64,000 nucleotides of DNA, from assembly GCA_030549205.1 (NCBI GenBank), contig JAUKTV010000004.1:2480001-2544000 (forward strand), in the 5' to 3' direction. The notes beneath the pieces are model-generated. The model was not told where the DNA came from and ran no database searches. It saw nothing but the letters and a program-made list of their open reading frames with translations. Source of the stretch: Apiosordaria backusii. Lineage: Eukaryota > Ascomycota > Sordariomycetes > Sordariales > Lasiosphaeriaceae. Positions 43,571 to 54,682 of the stretch are shown here, in pieces. Each line of letters starts with the position of its first letter. Position 1 is the stretch's first letter. Both the position numbers and the translations under genes were made by a program.

Positions 43571-46500
43571 ATGGTACGAACCAGGAGCTCGGCCGCAGCC
43601 GATGAGATTGTTGGTAAGTACATGTACCTACCAAGCATTTTTCGGAAGCGCATACTTTTTTGGCATTGCTATTTCACATCTCTCTGGCCAAAATAGCTCC
43701 TCATCTTCCCCTTGAATTTCAAAGCTAACTATATTATCAGCCGCATCTCCTCAGCTCGACCCGGTTGCCTCTGTAAAGCGGCCCAGAGACAGACCCCCAG
43801 TCAAGAAGCTGGCTTCGAGCACAGAGTCATCAGTTTCCCCGACCCCTCTCGCCTACTCCTCAGCGAGTGAATATTCGACGCCGCTTACTAGCAATGTTGC
43901 GACGCCAGTTCCTACCGAGGCTCCGCTGCCTGCTTCGAAGAAGAGCACAGGCAGGATTGAGGTGGTGCTCCCCACTGCAAGAATTCGTACTGCTCGAGCT
44001 TCGAGGGCCCCCAAAGATGACATTTACTCTGTGGCTCCCAAGCGCAAGAGAGAGGTCATCGAGGACAGTGAGGAGGATCTTTCGGACTACTCTCCTGATG
44101 CGAAGCTTGCGCGGAAGTTGCAGGATGAAGAAGATGTGGCTGCTGCCAAACTTGCCATCCCTTCTCTCGAATCTGGCGGCCCTACCAGTCGCAAACACCA
44201 GCCTACTCACCGTTTCGGGAGCGGTTCAACCAACCGTAATACAGCGGAGTCGTCTTCGGGACAATCAATGAGAACAAGAGCGGCTACTAGGAGAGCCGCT
44301 ATCGTTCCAGATTCGGCAGATGATGACGACGATGAGGATGACGACTTCGAAGATGTCGACAGCGACGACTCCCTTGAGCCCTTGATGAAATCGCTAGCAG
44401 CAAGATTCCCTGCAGCGCCAATCAGACATTTTGACCTCAACGTGGGTGATAGTGAGACTTCCGATGACGACTTTGATGATACTGCCAACGACGCTAGCGA
44501 CGACGATGGCAGCAACATTGCGTCTGACGCTGGGAATGGCGGCGCTGGAAATACTTCTGCAAACCCGACTACCAATGCGCGCAATGCCGGCATTCGTGCA
44601 GCTATGGCGAATCGGCGTGCGTACAGGTCATATGCGAGCTCTCGCCGAGTCAGGAAGGATCGTGCTCGACTTGAAGCGCATCATCCCGAGCTTAAGACGA
44701 TGTGGGATGAACTCAAGAACATGCCCATTCTGAAGGCCGGAAAGGCGGAGCAGCCCACGTCCATTTCCCGCCAACTGAAGCCATTCCAGCTCGAGGGCTT
44801 GGCTTGGATGAAAGAAATGGAAAAGACCGAGTGGAAAGGCGGTCTTTTGGGCGACGAGATGGGCCTAGGCAAAACGATTCAGGCTGTCTCCCTCATCATG
44901 TCCGACTTCCCGGCGAAAAAGCCGACACTGGTGCTCGTGCCTCCGGTTGCTCTTATGCAATGGATGACTGAGATTGAATCCTACACCGACGGGACACTCA
45001 AAACCCTGGTCTATCACGGCACAAACTCCAAGTCCAAGAACCTTACGGTCAAGGATATCAAGAAGTACCATGTCATTATCATGTCGTACAACAGCTTGGA
45101 GTCGGTCTTTCGCAAGCAAGAAAAGGGATTCAAGCGCAAAGATGGCATCTACAAGGAAAAGTCTGTCATCCACCAGACCGAGTTTCACCGTGTCATTCTG
45201 GATGAGGCTCACTCTATCAAAACAAGAACCACGATGACAGCAAAGGCGTGCTTTGCCCTCAAGGTCACGTACCGGTGGTGCTTGTCTGGAACCCCATTGC
45301 AAAACCGCATTGGCGAATTTTTCTCCCTGATTCGCTTTCTCAATGTCCGCCCGTTCGCATGTTATCTATGCAAGCACTGTCCCTGTAAGACACTGGAGTG
45401 GTCTATGGACGAGTATAGCCGTTGCACAGAGTGCAAACATGGAGGAATGCAGCATGTCTCTGTCTTCAATCAGGAGCTCCTCAACCCGATCCAGAAGTTC
45501 GGAAACCAGGGGCAGGGTGCCGAGGCCTTCAAGAAGCTGCGCATCCTCACGGACCGCATCATGCTTCGTCGGCTCAAGAAGGATCACACCGACTCCATGG
45601 AGTTGCCTGTCAAGGAGATCAATGTTGAGCGTCAGTTCTTTGGCGAAGCAGAGAACGACTTCGCAAACTCCATTATGACCAACGGCCAGCGCAAGTTCGA
45701 TACCTACGTGGCGACTGGTGTTCTGCTCAATAATTATGCCAACATTTTTGGCTTGATCATGCAGATGCGCCAGGTAGCTGATCATCCGGACTTGATTCTG
45801 AAGAAGAACAGCGATGGTGGGCAAAACATCCTTGTTTGCGGCATATGTGACGAGCCTGCGGAAGATGCGATTCGATCTAGGTGCAAGCACGACTTCTGCC
45901 GCACATGCGTCAAGAGCTACCTAAACTCGTCAGAGGAGCCGAACTGCCCACAATGTCATATTCCCCTTTCAATTGATCTCGAGCAGCCAGAGATTGAACA
46001 GGATGAGGCGATGGTCAAAAAATCATCCATTATCAACCGAATCAAGATGGAGAACTGGACATCTTCTTCCAAGATCGAGCTTCTGGTTCACGAGCTACAC
46101 AAGCTGCGCTCGGACAATGCGTCTCACAAGTCAATCATCTTTTCACAGTTCACAACCATGCTTCAGCTCATCGAGTGGCGTCTCCGCCGTGCGGGTATTA
46201 CGACTGTGATGCTTGATGGCAGCATGACACCTGCCCAGAGACAGGCCTCGATTCAGCATTTTATGACCAATCCGGATGTCGAGTGCTTTCTCGTCTCGCT
46301 CAAGGCTGGAGGTGTGGCGCTCAACCTGACGGAGGCGTCTCGCGTTTTCATTGTCGATCCCTGGTGGAATCCCGCAGCGTGAGTTCCCGTTTGCATTACT
46401 CTGAAGTTTGTGAGACAGCACCAACTAACCCGTTGTATGACAGTGAGTGGCAGAGTGCCGATAGATGCCACCGTATCGGACAGACGCGACCCTGCACGAT

Positions 46501-46654
46501 CACGAGACTCTGCATTGAAGATTCTGTTGAGAGCCGCATGGTGCTTCTGCAAGAAAAGAAGACCAACATGATCAACTCGACAATTAACTCGGACGATGCA
46601 GCCATGGACTCGCTGAGTCCCGAGGATCTGCAGTTCCTGTTCCGTGGCAACTGA
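43571..46654 (+). CDS. RAD16: DNA repair helicase-like protein Rad16 (SNF2 family with RING finger)
   Basis: Rad16 is the SNF2-type ATPase partner of Rad7 in transcription-independent excision repair. Exons 43571-43613, 43741-46378 and 46444-46654 give 963 residues; donors are GTAAGT and GTGAGT. The N-terminus is disordered and acidic. The ATPase core shows GGLLGDEMGLGKTIQAVSL (P-loop near residue 385), VILDEAHSIKTR (DEAH), WCLSGTPLQNRIGEFFSLI, the C-terminal helicase half SIIFSQFTTMLQLIEWRL, and WQSADRCHRIGQTRP across the last junction. A C3HC4 RING (CGICDEPAEDAIRSRCKH then CRTCVKSYL and CPQCHIPL) is inserted between the two helicase halves near residue 713. A second Cys-rich patch (CYLCKHCPCKTLEW, CTECKHGGMQHV) is typical of Rad16. 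Together with order and length this sets it apart from Rad5. Confidence 0.96.
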
Positions 46655-47617
46655 TCAACTTTTGAGCAACTACCAGGAACTATCACATGCGCTATTTTTG
46701 TTGGGTTTTCTTGATTGTCATTATTTTTGACGCTAATTCTGCTGTAGTGTTACCTGACCACTGTATATAATGTAACCAAGGCAGCGTAGGTTTGGCAAGG
46801 GAGTCATATGGGTTAGCGAGGGCAAGGAATCGGCGCATTTGACTCGAGTTATTAGGAATCTTGGGCGGCATGCGCAGTGTACCTATGTTATCATCCTTGG
46901 AAGAAAACAGAGGGTCCTGGGACTCATGCATTGCACCAATGAGTTACCTTGTCGGAACTCAGATACAGAGAGGGATAGCTAGTGTACTGTCAATATATGT
47001 ACAATCATGTAACCAAGTCGTGAACCCGAGAGATGGAATGACCCCACACATGACACAAGACGGCTTCATGCAACAGCGGGAGCTTGCCCGTCATGGGTCC
47101 GAGTTTGCGGGGTAATTGGGACGCATCCCTGCTGTGGAAGCCCTGAGGCCCCATGATCGGTGCTTAATTGGACGACCCCTTGTTCATCTGAAGAGGGGGC
47201 ACCTCGAGGGAGAGGATCGAAACGGCGTCATCCTCCAAGTTCCAGCTTGGACAGCTTGGGAATAAACCATTCGCTGCCTTGTTTGTTCCATTTCTATTTA
47301 GTTTTCTCTTCACAGTTCATTCTTATCTTTGCCAGGTTGCCTTCTGTGCCGTGACCTGACTTGCTTTTTGTCTTTCCTGGTGGTTGAAGTCGTTACTGCT
47401 CCGTTTTCCCCGACAGCGCTTTCTTTCAGCTGTTGGGTCCTTTTTGTGTACTTTCGCGGCTTGGTTCCCATCCATTGACACTAAGCTCCTTCGTACCCCG
47501 TATCAACATCTTTTTGGTCCCTTGACATCCTTACCTCCTCGGTAGCTGTACCCGAACAGCACCTAGCCTGCTCGACCTCAATCTTGCCATCAAGAAAGGA
47601 GTGCAGGCCCGGGTAAG
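46655..47617. other. Spacer between RAD16 and the glutaminase gene
   Basis: 963 bp, both genes on the plus strand. The right half is rich in CT/TTC stretches (47290-47480), as in many fungal promoters near the transcription start. No other feature. Confidence 0.45.
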
Positions 47618-50255
47618 ATGCGGTTCGACTTCCTAGCGCTGGCCGCTTTGGCGTGCGCGTCGACGCTGACGCCCAACACCGTCCCGTTGATCGTCCGGAA
47701 TCCGTATTTAAGTACCTGGCTGTATCATGCTCGTGATGCGCCATGGGAGAATTGGCCCATGTTTTGGACTGGTGCCCATGTAGGCTCGCCCTCTACACAC
47801 CCCTTGCTCTTCTACCGATATATTCTGACCGAACACAGGTCGGCTTCTCAGTCATGGCCTCTGTCCCTTCGTCTAGTAAAGTCTACCCCTTGCTCGGCCG
47901 CCCGCAAGACTCTCTCCCGTCAAGCCACAAGTCCTACAAAGTCGCCTACCCTGACTACCTCGGCGTGACGTTTGACGCCTCGACTACCAACTTGACGTAT
48001 TCCATCCCCGGCCCTGCGTCATCCCCGGTGCGGCTTACGCTTTCGTTTTTGTCGCCGATTACCCCGTCGTCGACGTTGAGACAGGCGATACCTGCTGCGT
48101 ATATGAGTATTGTCGCGGAGGGGTGCTTTGACGTGGATGTGTACACGGATTTGAACGGGGAGTGGGTGACGGGGAATAGGGATAATACGCTGCGGTGGGA
48201 GCTGCATGAGCCCCCTAGGCAAAAACAAAAGAATGACAACCATACTGGGACATTGATTAAAACGTGGAAGGTGGCGAGGGCGCACGAGCAACTCTTGACG
48301 GAGTTTGCGGACAGAGCGGAGTGGGGGACGCTGCATTTTTCTGCGCCGGCGGAGGTGCATCACCAGTCGGGGACGAGTGCGATTTTGAGGCAGCATTTTG
48401 CGGAGAAGGGGTATCTCAGGAATGAAGTGGATAAGTCGTTTAGACGGGTGATGGAGGATGAGCCGGTGTTTGCTTTTTCAAAAAGTTTCAAGTTGGCTGA
48501 AGGGGGCAGTGGCAAAGGGAAGTGTGAGAAGAAAGAGGATAGTGTTTTGTTTACGTATGCGCTGGTGCAGGATCCGGTGGTGCAGTTTGCCAGTGCGAGG
48601 GGGCTGACGTTGATGAAGCCGCTTTGGCAGAGTTACTTTTCGAGTGCGGACGAGCTGGTGGCTTATCACTACGATGACTTTGAGACTGCGTCGGCATTGG
48701 CTTGGAATTACTCGGATACGCTGGCGAAGGATGCTTTTGAGTCTGGGTCGAGGGAGTATCAAGATATTGCCGCGCTGTCGGCGCGACAGGTTTTGGGAGC
48801 GACGCAGTTTTCCGGGACGCCGGATGATCCGATTTTGTTTCTGAAGGAGATCTCGAGCAATGGGAATTTCCAGACGGTGGATGTGATTTTCCCGGCTTTT
48901 CCGTTTTTCTTGTATACGAATCCGAGGTGGTTGGCGTATTTGCTGGAGCCGTTGTTGGAGCACCAGCTGAGTGGGCAGTATCCGAATGATTACTCGATGC
49001 ATGATTTGGGGAGTCATTTCCCGAATGCGACGGGGCATCCGGATGGGAGGGATGAGTACATGCCTGTGGAGGAGTGTGGGAATATGTTGATTATGGGGTT
49101 GGCTTTGGCAAACTCGCTGAGATATGATACCGATCCGGCTTTTGTATACGCGCGGGCTTGCGATAGTGCGAGGGCTATTCCGGCAGCAAAGACGTGGTGG
49201 CAGACGGTCGATAAGTACGGTATTGATCTCCCTCGGGGGGCGAAAATCAGCTCGACTCCCAAGGCGGCAGAGAAGTGGTTGTCGAGGTCTTACAAGCTCT
49301 GGAAGCAGTGGACTGGGTATTTAGTACGGGAGTCACTTATTCCTCACAACCAGTTATGCACAGATGACTTTGCGGGTTGGCTGGCAAACCAGACGAATTT
49401 GGCACTGAAGGGGATTATTGGGATCAAAGCGATGAGCGCGATTGCGGATATTGTGGGTGAGAAGGAAGATGCAAAGTTTTACAGGGAGACCGCAGGGGAG
49501 TATATTGAAAAGTGGCAGGAGTATGGGATCTCCAGGGATAGGACGCATGCAAAGTTGGCGTATACGTGGTATGGATCGTGGACGACTATTTACAATTTGT
49601 ATGCGGATTCTTTGCTGTGTTTTCATGTTGATGGGGGGAAGAATAAGTCTTCTCTTGGGTATGATCGGACGAAGAGTGGGAAGCAGCCGAGGACGGAAAG
49701 TCAGGTGCCGCTTGGTCAGCATCATGGACAGACTTATGAGGTTGGAAAGAAGGGAGATGTGTTTATCCCTGACAGGGTCTATCAGATGCAGAGCGATTGG
49801 TATCATGCTGTGCTGCAAAAGTATGGGCTGCCGCTGGACTCGAGGCACTTGTATACGAAGAGCGACTGGGAGTTTTTTGCGGCGGCGGTGACGGGAAGGA
49901 AGACGAGGACGGAGATTTTGACGAGCGTGGCTAAGTGGGTGAATGAAACTGAGACTGGTATGGCCCCTTATATCTTCAAAGATATCATGCTAACAGAGTG
50001 ACAGATCGCCCCTTTACAGATCTCTACGACACCGAGGGCAATGGAGGGTTCCCGGGGATTTATTTCATGGCTCGGCCGGTAGTAGGGGGACATTTTGCGT
50101 TTTTGGCACTGGAAAGGGCGTGCGGTGGGAAGGCGGTGGACGCGTTGGAGTTTTTGGATAGAGGGGGGCCGAGGGAGGTTGATGTTGAACTGGCGCTGAT
50201 GAGGGATGCGTCCACTACTGAGCAGTATGATGATGAGGGGTGGGAGGACCTTTGA
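47618..50255 (+). CDS. Secreted glutaminase A-like protein (GtaA family)
   Basis: The protein matches the fungal GtaA family, extracellular enzymes that hydrolyse glutamine and that carry a DUF4965/DUF1793-type (six-hairpin-like) body. Exons 47618-47779, 47839-49957 and 50005-50255 give 843 residues; donors are GTAGGC and GTATGG. The N-terminus MRFDFLALAALACASTLTPN is a likely signal peptide, followed by VPLIVRNPYLSTWL. Family segments include DVIFPAFPFFLYTNPRWLAY, LLEHQLSGQYPNDYSMHDLG, HPDGRDEYMPVEECGNMLIM, LCTDDFAGWLANQTNLALKG and, across the last junction, DRPFTDLYDTEGN then PGIYFMARPVVGGHFA. N-glycosylation sites (NLT, NYS, NAT, NQT, NKS) suit a secreted protein. Glutaminase activity is by family only. 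The first exon boundary is the least certain. Confidence 0.87.
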
Positions 50256-51452
50256 GGGCCTTTGAGATTGTTGGCTACCTGAATCTGCTGTTTACCTGAC
50301 ACTTGCCTAGAACACAGACCAAGATGAGTATAGCTAGGAGTAGTTGTATCCAATATTCATTGTCCGATCATGGATATGTGACAGGGAAACCTGTTGGAAC
50401 TTTTGGCGGTCCCCGCGGTTGTTCAAGATGCAGATGCAGCTGCATGAGCTTGCATGATAGCAAGCAGCCTTGTCGTGCATGGAGCTCCATGACTGGCAGT
50501 GTGAAAGTTGGGGAACCGTGGAAAAGAGGCGCTTGAGTTTGGCTGGATTGTCCAATCAGGAGGAAGATGGCTCTTTCAGGGCGGCGGTTTTTGCCACTAT
50601 TTCTGCTGGTTTATCTCTACATCTATGACAACCCATCCATTACGAGGAGGCCTCAGCGTCCCTACACTACTGCACGCCTCAAGAACCCGCGAGTCAAGAC
50701 ATTGCTGTTCACGGTGTTGCTCTTGCCAGGTGATGTGATTGTGTGGCCCTTGGCTTTGGAGATCGATAAGATCCTTAGATCTGGGGTCGTGTGGAGAAGC
50801 TCTCGAACGCGGTTTCCCCAAGCACGGCCCTGATTAAACCGTTTTTGGCTTAGTGCATGTTCTGACTGCAACGCTTGTCAAGGCGGGATATGCAATTAGA
50901 CAGTAACAACAGGAGAGGCGAACATCGAACCGTTTGTTGCAACCGGCGATTGTCGCCTCTTTGTTTTGCCCTGTAGGCCTCATGGACGCGTAGATCCTCT
51001 TGTTCTTGCTGTTTTTACCAGGTCTTCCTGCCAAAAATACCGTTGACTAATTTCTCTTCTTTGTTCGAGTGAAATCTCTGCTATCAATTGCGAAGAGCAA
51101 ATTTTCACTTGCGCAAGGCTACACTTCAAGGCGTACGAAATCCCCCTTTGCGGCGACTCCAGGGTGGGCTTGGCAGTTTTGGACCCCAGGCAGCCAGGCA
51201 GAGCAGGCTGCGCATTGATAATTTCCATTTTTTCAGAGCACCCGTCCCGTCATCCTTCCCTTCTGCGCGCTCCGGGCCAACCTTCTTTCACTCTCTTCCT
51301 CTTCGCACCCCCCCAAGCCAAAACTCTCCTTCGCCGAGTGCAACCAAACTCCACCAAATCTTGCAGCGGCCTTCTTATTTTTCCCTTTTGAACACAACCA
51401 CAACCGCCCATCTTTTGGTATCGCTTTTTTAAAGCCACACAACAAAGCAAAG
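50256..51452. other. Spacer upstream of the Tra2-like gene
   Basis: 1.2 kb with no protein-like frame. Its last 250 bp are CT- and TTC-rich (51235-51430) and probably form the promoter and 5' leader of the next gene. Confidence 0.45.
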
Positions 51453-52816
51453 ATGGCCACCACTTCGATGGACTACGAGAACGCCAATGGTGACCGCTTC
51501 GATGGTAAGTTTGCTGAATGAAGTCACTTGTCGATCGCGTCTGTGGCGCGCGTCAACCCTGGCTTCGTCTCCCCATCTCCGTCTTCGACTCGGATGGAGT
51601 AAGAGCATCATCGCTGACGTTTTCTCCCAATACAGACGAGGCCCCTCGCTACGAGCGGGACCGTAGTGCGTCTCCCCGCCGCGACGATGGCCACGAGTCG
51701 CGTCGCCGCTCCATGTCTCCCAACGGTAACGACCGGTACGTCGTCTCATGGTTTAGACAAAATTAGCTTTCCGTCTTTTGAGCCACCCGCTAATTGATCT
51801 CGTCGTCGAACAGCGCCCCCGTCAAGAGCGACAACAACTCTCAGAAGGGCGAAGATGGTGCCGTCAACCCTGGTTCTAACCTCTTTGTTACTGGTATCCA
51901 CCCCCGTCTCGAGGAGGCCGAGGTCACCCGTCTTTTCGAGAAGTATGGTGAGGTTGAGAAGTGCCAGATCATGAAGGACCCCCACACCGGCGAGTCTCGT
52001 GGCTTTGGCTTCGTCAAGATGGTCACTTCTGAGATGGCCGAGGCCGCCATCGACGGTCTTCGTGGCGAGGTCATTGAGGGCCGTACTCTCAGCATCGAGA
52101 AGGCTCGTCGTGCTCGTCCCCGTACTCCCACTCCGGGCAAGTACTTTGGTCCTCCCAAGCGCGGTGAGTATCTAGTCCTTTCCGTAACCCATTACTATCC
52201 ATTACTAACAAGCCCAGAAGATGGCCGTGGCCGATTTGATGACCGCCGTCGTGGAGGTGGCTATGGAGGCGGCGGTTATGGCGGCGGTGGCTACCGTGGG
52301 GGTGATGATTCCTACCGTGGAGGCTCTCACCGTGGCTATGGTCGTGATGATCGCGCCTACGATCGTGGTGGTCCTGATCGTGGATACGACCGTGGTTATG
52401 GCGGTGGTGGTGGCGGCGGCGGCGGCGGCGGTCGTGACTATCGCGACGACCGTGGCTACGGCCGTGATTATCGTGAGGACCGTGGGTATGATCGCCGCGA
52501 GCGTGACGATAACTATGGCGGCCGTGGTGGTATCGATCGCTACGCTGGTCGTGAGGATCGTGACCGTGGCTATGGTGGTGGCCGTGGTGGTGGTGGCGAT
52601 GACCGTCGTGGTGGTCCCAGCTATGACCGTGGTGACCGTGGTTACGATCGTCCCAGTGAGCGCGACTCGCGTCCTCGTGACGCCGCTCCTCCTGCCGCTG
52701 CTAGCTATGGCGACGCCGCTCCCCGTGGTGACAGCCGTGATCCCTACGGTAATGGACTTTGATCTCGCCCGACTGGATGAACCATTGCTGACTTTTCGTC
52801 TCTAGGCGCTCGTTAG
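51453..52816 (+). CDS. Transformer-2-like SR/RGG RNA-binding protein
   Basis: A nuclear splicing regulator of the Tra2/SR type. Exons 51453-51504, 51636-51735, 51814-52163, 52218-52748 and a tiny last exon 52806-52816 give 347 residues. The order is a short RS-like arm (RDRSASPRRDDGHESRRRSM), one RRM with RNP2 LFVTGIHP and RNP1 RGFGFVKM, the Tra2-type linker RRARPRTPTPGKYFGPPKR, then a long Gly/Arg/Tyr/Asp-rich tail with YDRG and GYGG repeats. The linker after the RRM is diagnostic for fungal Tra2-like proteins. If the last intron (57 nt, donor GTAATG, branch-like CTGAC, acceptor CTAG) is kept, the protein ends DPYGNGL at 52762 (348 residues); if spliced it ends DPYGAR. Two copies of the last acceptor exist (see findings). 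Confidence 0.9.
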
Positions 52817-52834
52817 GTCTAGGCGCTCGTTAGG
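52801..52834 (+). repeat. 17-bp tandem duplication covering the last 3' splice site
   Basis: TCTAGGCGCTCGTTAGG occurs twice head to tail (52801-52817 and 52818-52834). Each copy has the acceptor TAG followed by the final codons GCT CGT and a TAG stop. Confidence 0.95.
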
Positions 52835-54682
52835 TATCGAGCATCCCTTTCCTCTCTGATATTTGACCTATTCGCAGCACGGGATTTCTTTCTTTTTTCT
52901 TGTTTTTCGCGTCTGGCATTGGGGAAAAATCGGATATCCTAAAACGCAATACGGTTCAGCAGGAGTTTCGGCAGACTTTGGAGGGTTAAATGGCCTCTGT
53001 TTTTTCGGCACATCGTCTTGGCAGCTCGGGGGTTCTAGATCTTTTACTCTTAGCCTTTTTCTGGGTTGCGACACTCGACAGTTCCGATGGTAAGGGGTTG
53101 GGGCTGGCACTCTTCGGTTTGCGGCAGCACTGGTCGACACTTGTTTTGGGGTGGGCCTTCCCATTCGCAATCATCCTCTCGAGTTTCCGGTTGGATGATA
53201 GCCACGCTTGTACTATCACTATTTCCCGCCTCTTTGCTACGGCTCATCGGCATCACTATTTCGTGACGACTTTTGCAGCGGCATAAAAAGCACGGCAGCA
53301 ATTTTCAGACCGGGGGATTTCATTACGTAGTCGACATGATACGAAACACATCAACTTCAGCGAGCCAGCCTTGATCCGTGATTCACCAAAAAACTAACAG
53401 CTTCAACATGTAAATGCGCCCTTGCGATTACCATCATCATCATCACCATCATCATCATTACCATCACCATCCTATCCCGCCTCTCCTTGTTTGACACCTA
53501 CACCTACACCTACACCTACACCTACACCTACAGCATAATACGCCCTTGACACACGTGCATTAAGTATCGCCATGGCCCCAGTGGTGCAAACGTGTTTAAA
53601 ACAACCAAGTCAAGTGGCAACCATAAAGCGTCTTTATTCGTCCCCGTGGATCCCTCGTTTTTGGCAATTCCCTCCATTGAATTTGTTTACTGCTGACTTG
53701 ATTCTGTTGCCAAAAGGCAAAATAGGTAAAGTGTCCTGTTTCAAGCTGACAGATCTAATTAGGTTGTTTTTAATTTTTTGCAAGGACGAACACCGTTTGG
53801 GCGGAGGTTATGCATGGTCCCGAGACATGTCTGTTTGGTCTGTTGCACACACAAACGCCACGCACTGCGGCCCGCCGGCGGTTGCCTGTCGCGGATGTCC
53901 TCGACTGCAAACAGATTTCTGACTGCAGAGGACATACGACGCACCATCGTGTTTGTTGACGAGCAGGGAAGAAGCGTTCGATTGAGTGGTCAGCAGTTCT
54001 GGTGATGGTTGGCGTGGATGTGGTCGTGGACAAGACATGCATACATTGTTTCTGTGTCTGAGACATGGCAGCATGGGAGAAAAGACATCCGACCGGTCCT
54101 CTATCAAGGGTATCAATACGAGACAAAAGAAACAAGTGGAAGTGTCAGTGGCTGAGAAGTTGGACAACATCGTCCGCCTTGGTGCCGGACATCGCTTGGG
54201 GGTGGTGTTTCCCGGTGGGGAAGGGGTTTTTGACCAAGTGGTTATTGGTAGGGCATTTCAACCTAATTTCTATCCTGGGTTTGAAGAAACAGTGGACACA
54301 GTCTAGGGTCTACGGGTTTGTTTGCTCTTTTTCTTTTTGTCTTTTCATGTTTTATCGTACATTGAGGTGGAAGAAAGCTGCGCAAGGCTTTGCCGACTGC
54401 CATTTCCGGAGTTTCAAGCTTTGAGGTGCTGTCAATGCACTTGTCACTGGTGTAGACGGCAGACCAGACAAAGAAACAAGAAAGGCAGCTTCACTGAGTA
54501 AAGGAGACGAGCAAGCTTTTGTCTGCCGTCTGCATTCAGGTAACACCTTGAGAAGCATAGAACCAATAAACATTGCTACTACCTGCATACCTTGCTATCC
54601 TGTTGCACTGCGCATCATTTTCATTCTTGCCTTACCTGTCAACATATCTTGTTATATTGCATATATTATTGCTGTTGCCATT
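52835..54682. other. 1.8-kb spacer with simple repeats
   Basis: No convincing gene. It holds the 3' region of the Tra2-like gene, a CAT/CCA-rich microsatellite (about 53431-53471) and six perfect CACCTA units (53495-53530). Frames on both strands are short and random-looking. Confidence 0.5.
53495..53530 (+). repeat. (CACCTA)6 hexanucleotide repeat
   Basis: Six perfect, uninterrupted CACCTA units. It is not the fungal telomere unit (CCCTAA). Confidence 0.95.

Noticed and set aside
53495..53530. CACCTA repeat as an internal telomere remnant
   Set aside because: The unit differs from the fungal telomere repeat CCCTAA and has only six copies; a simple microsatellite is enough.
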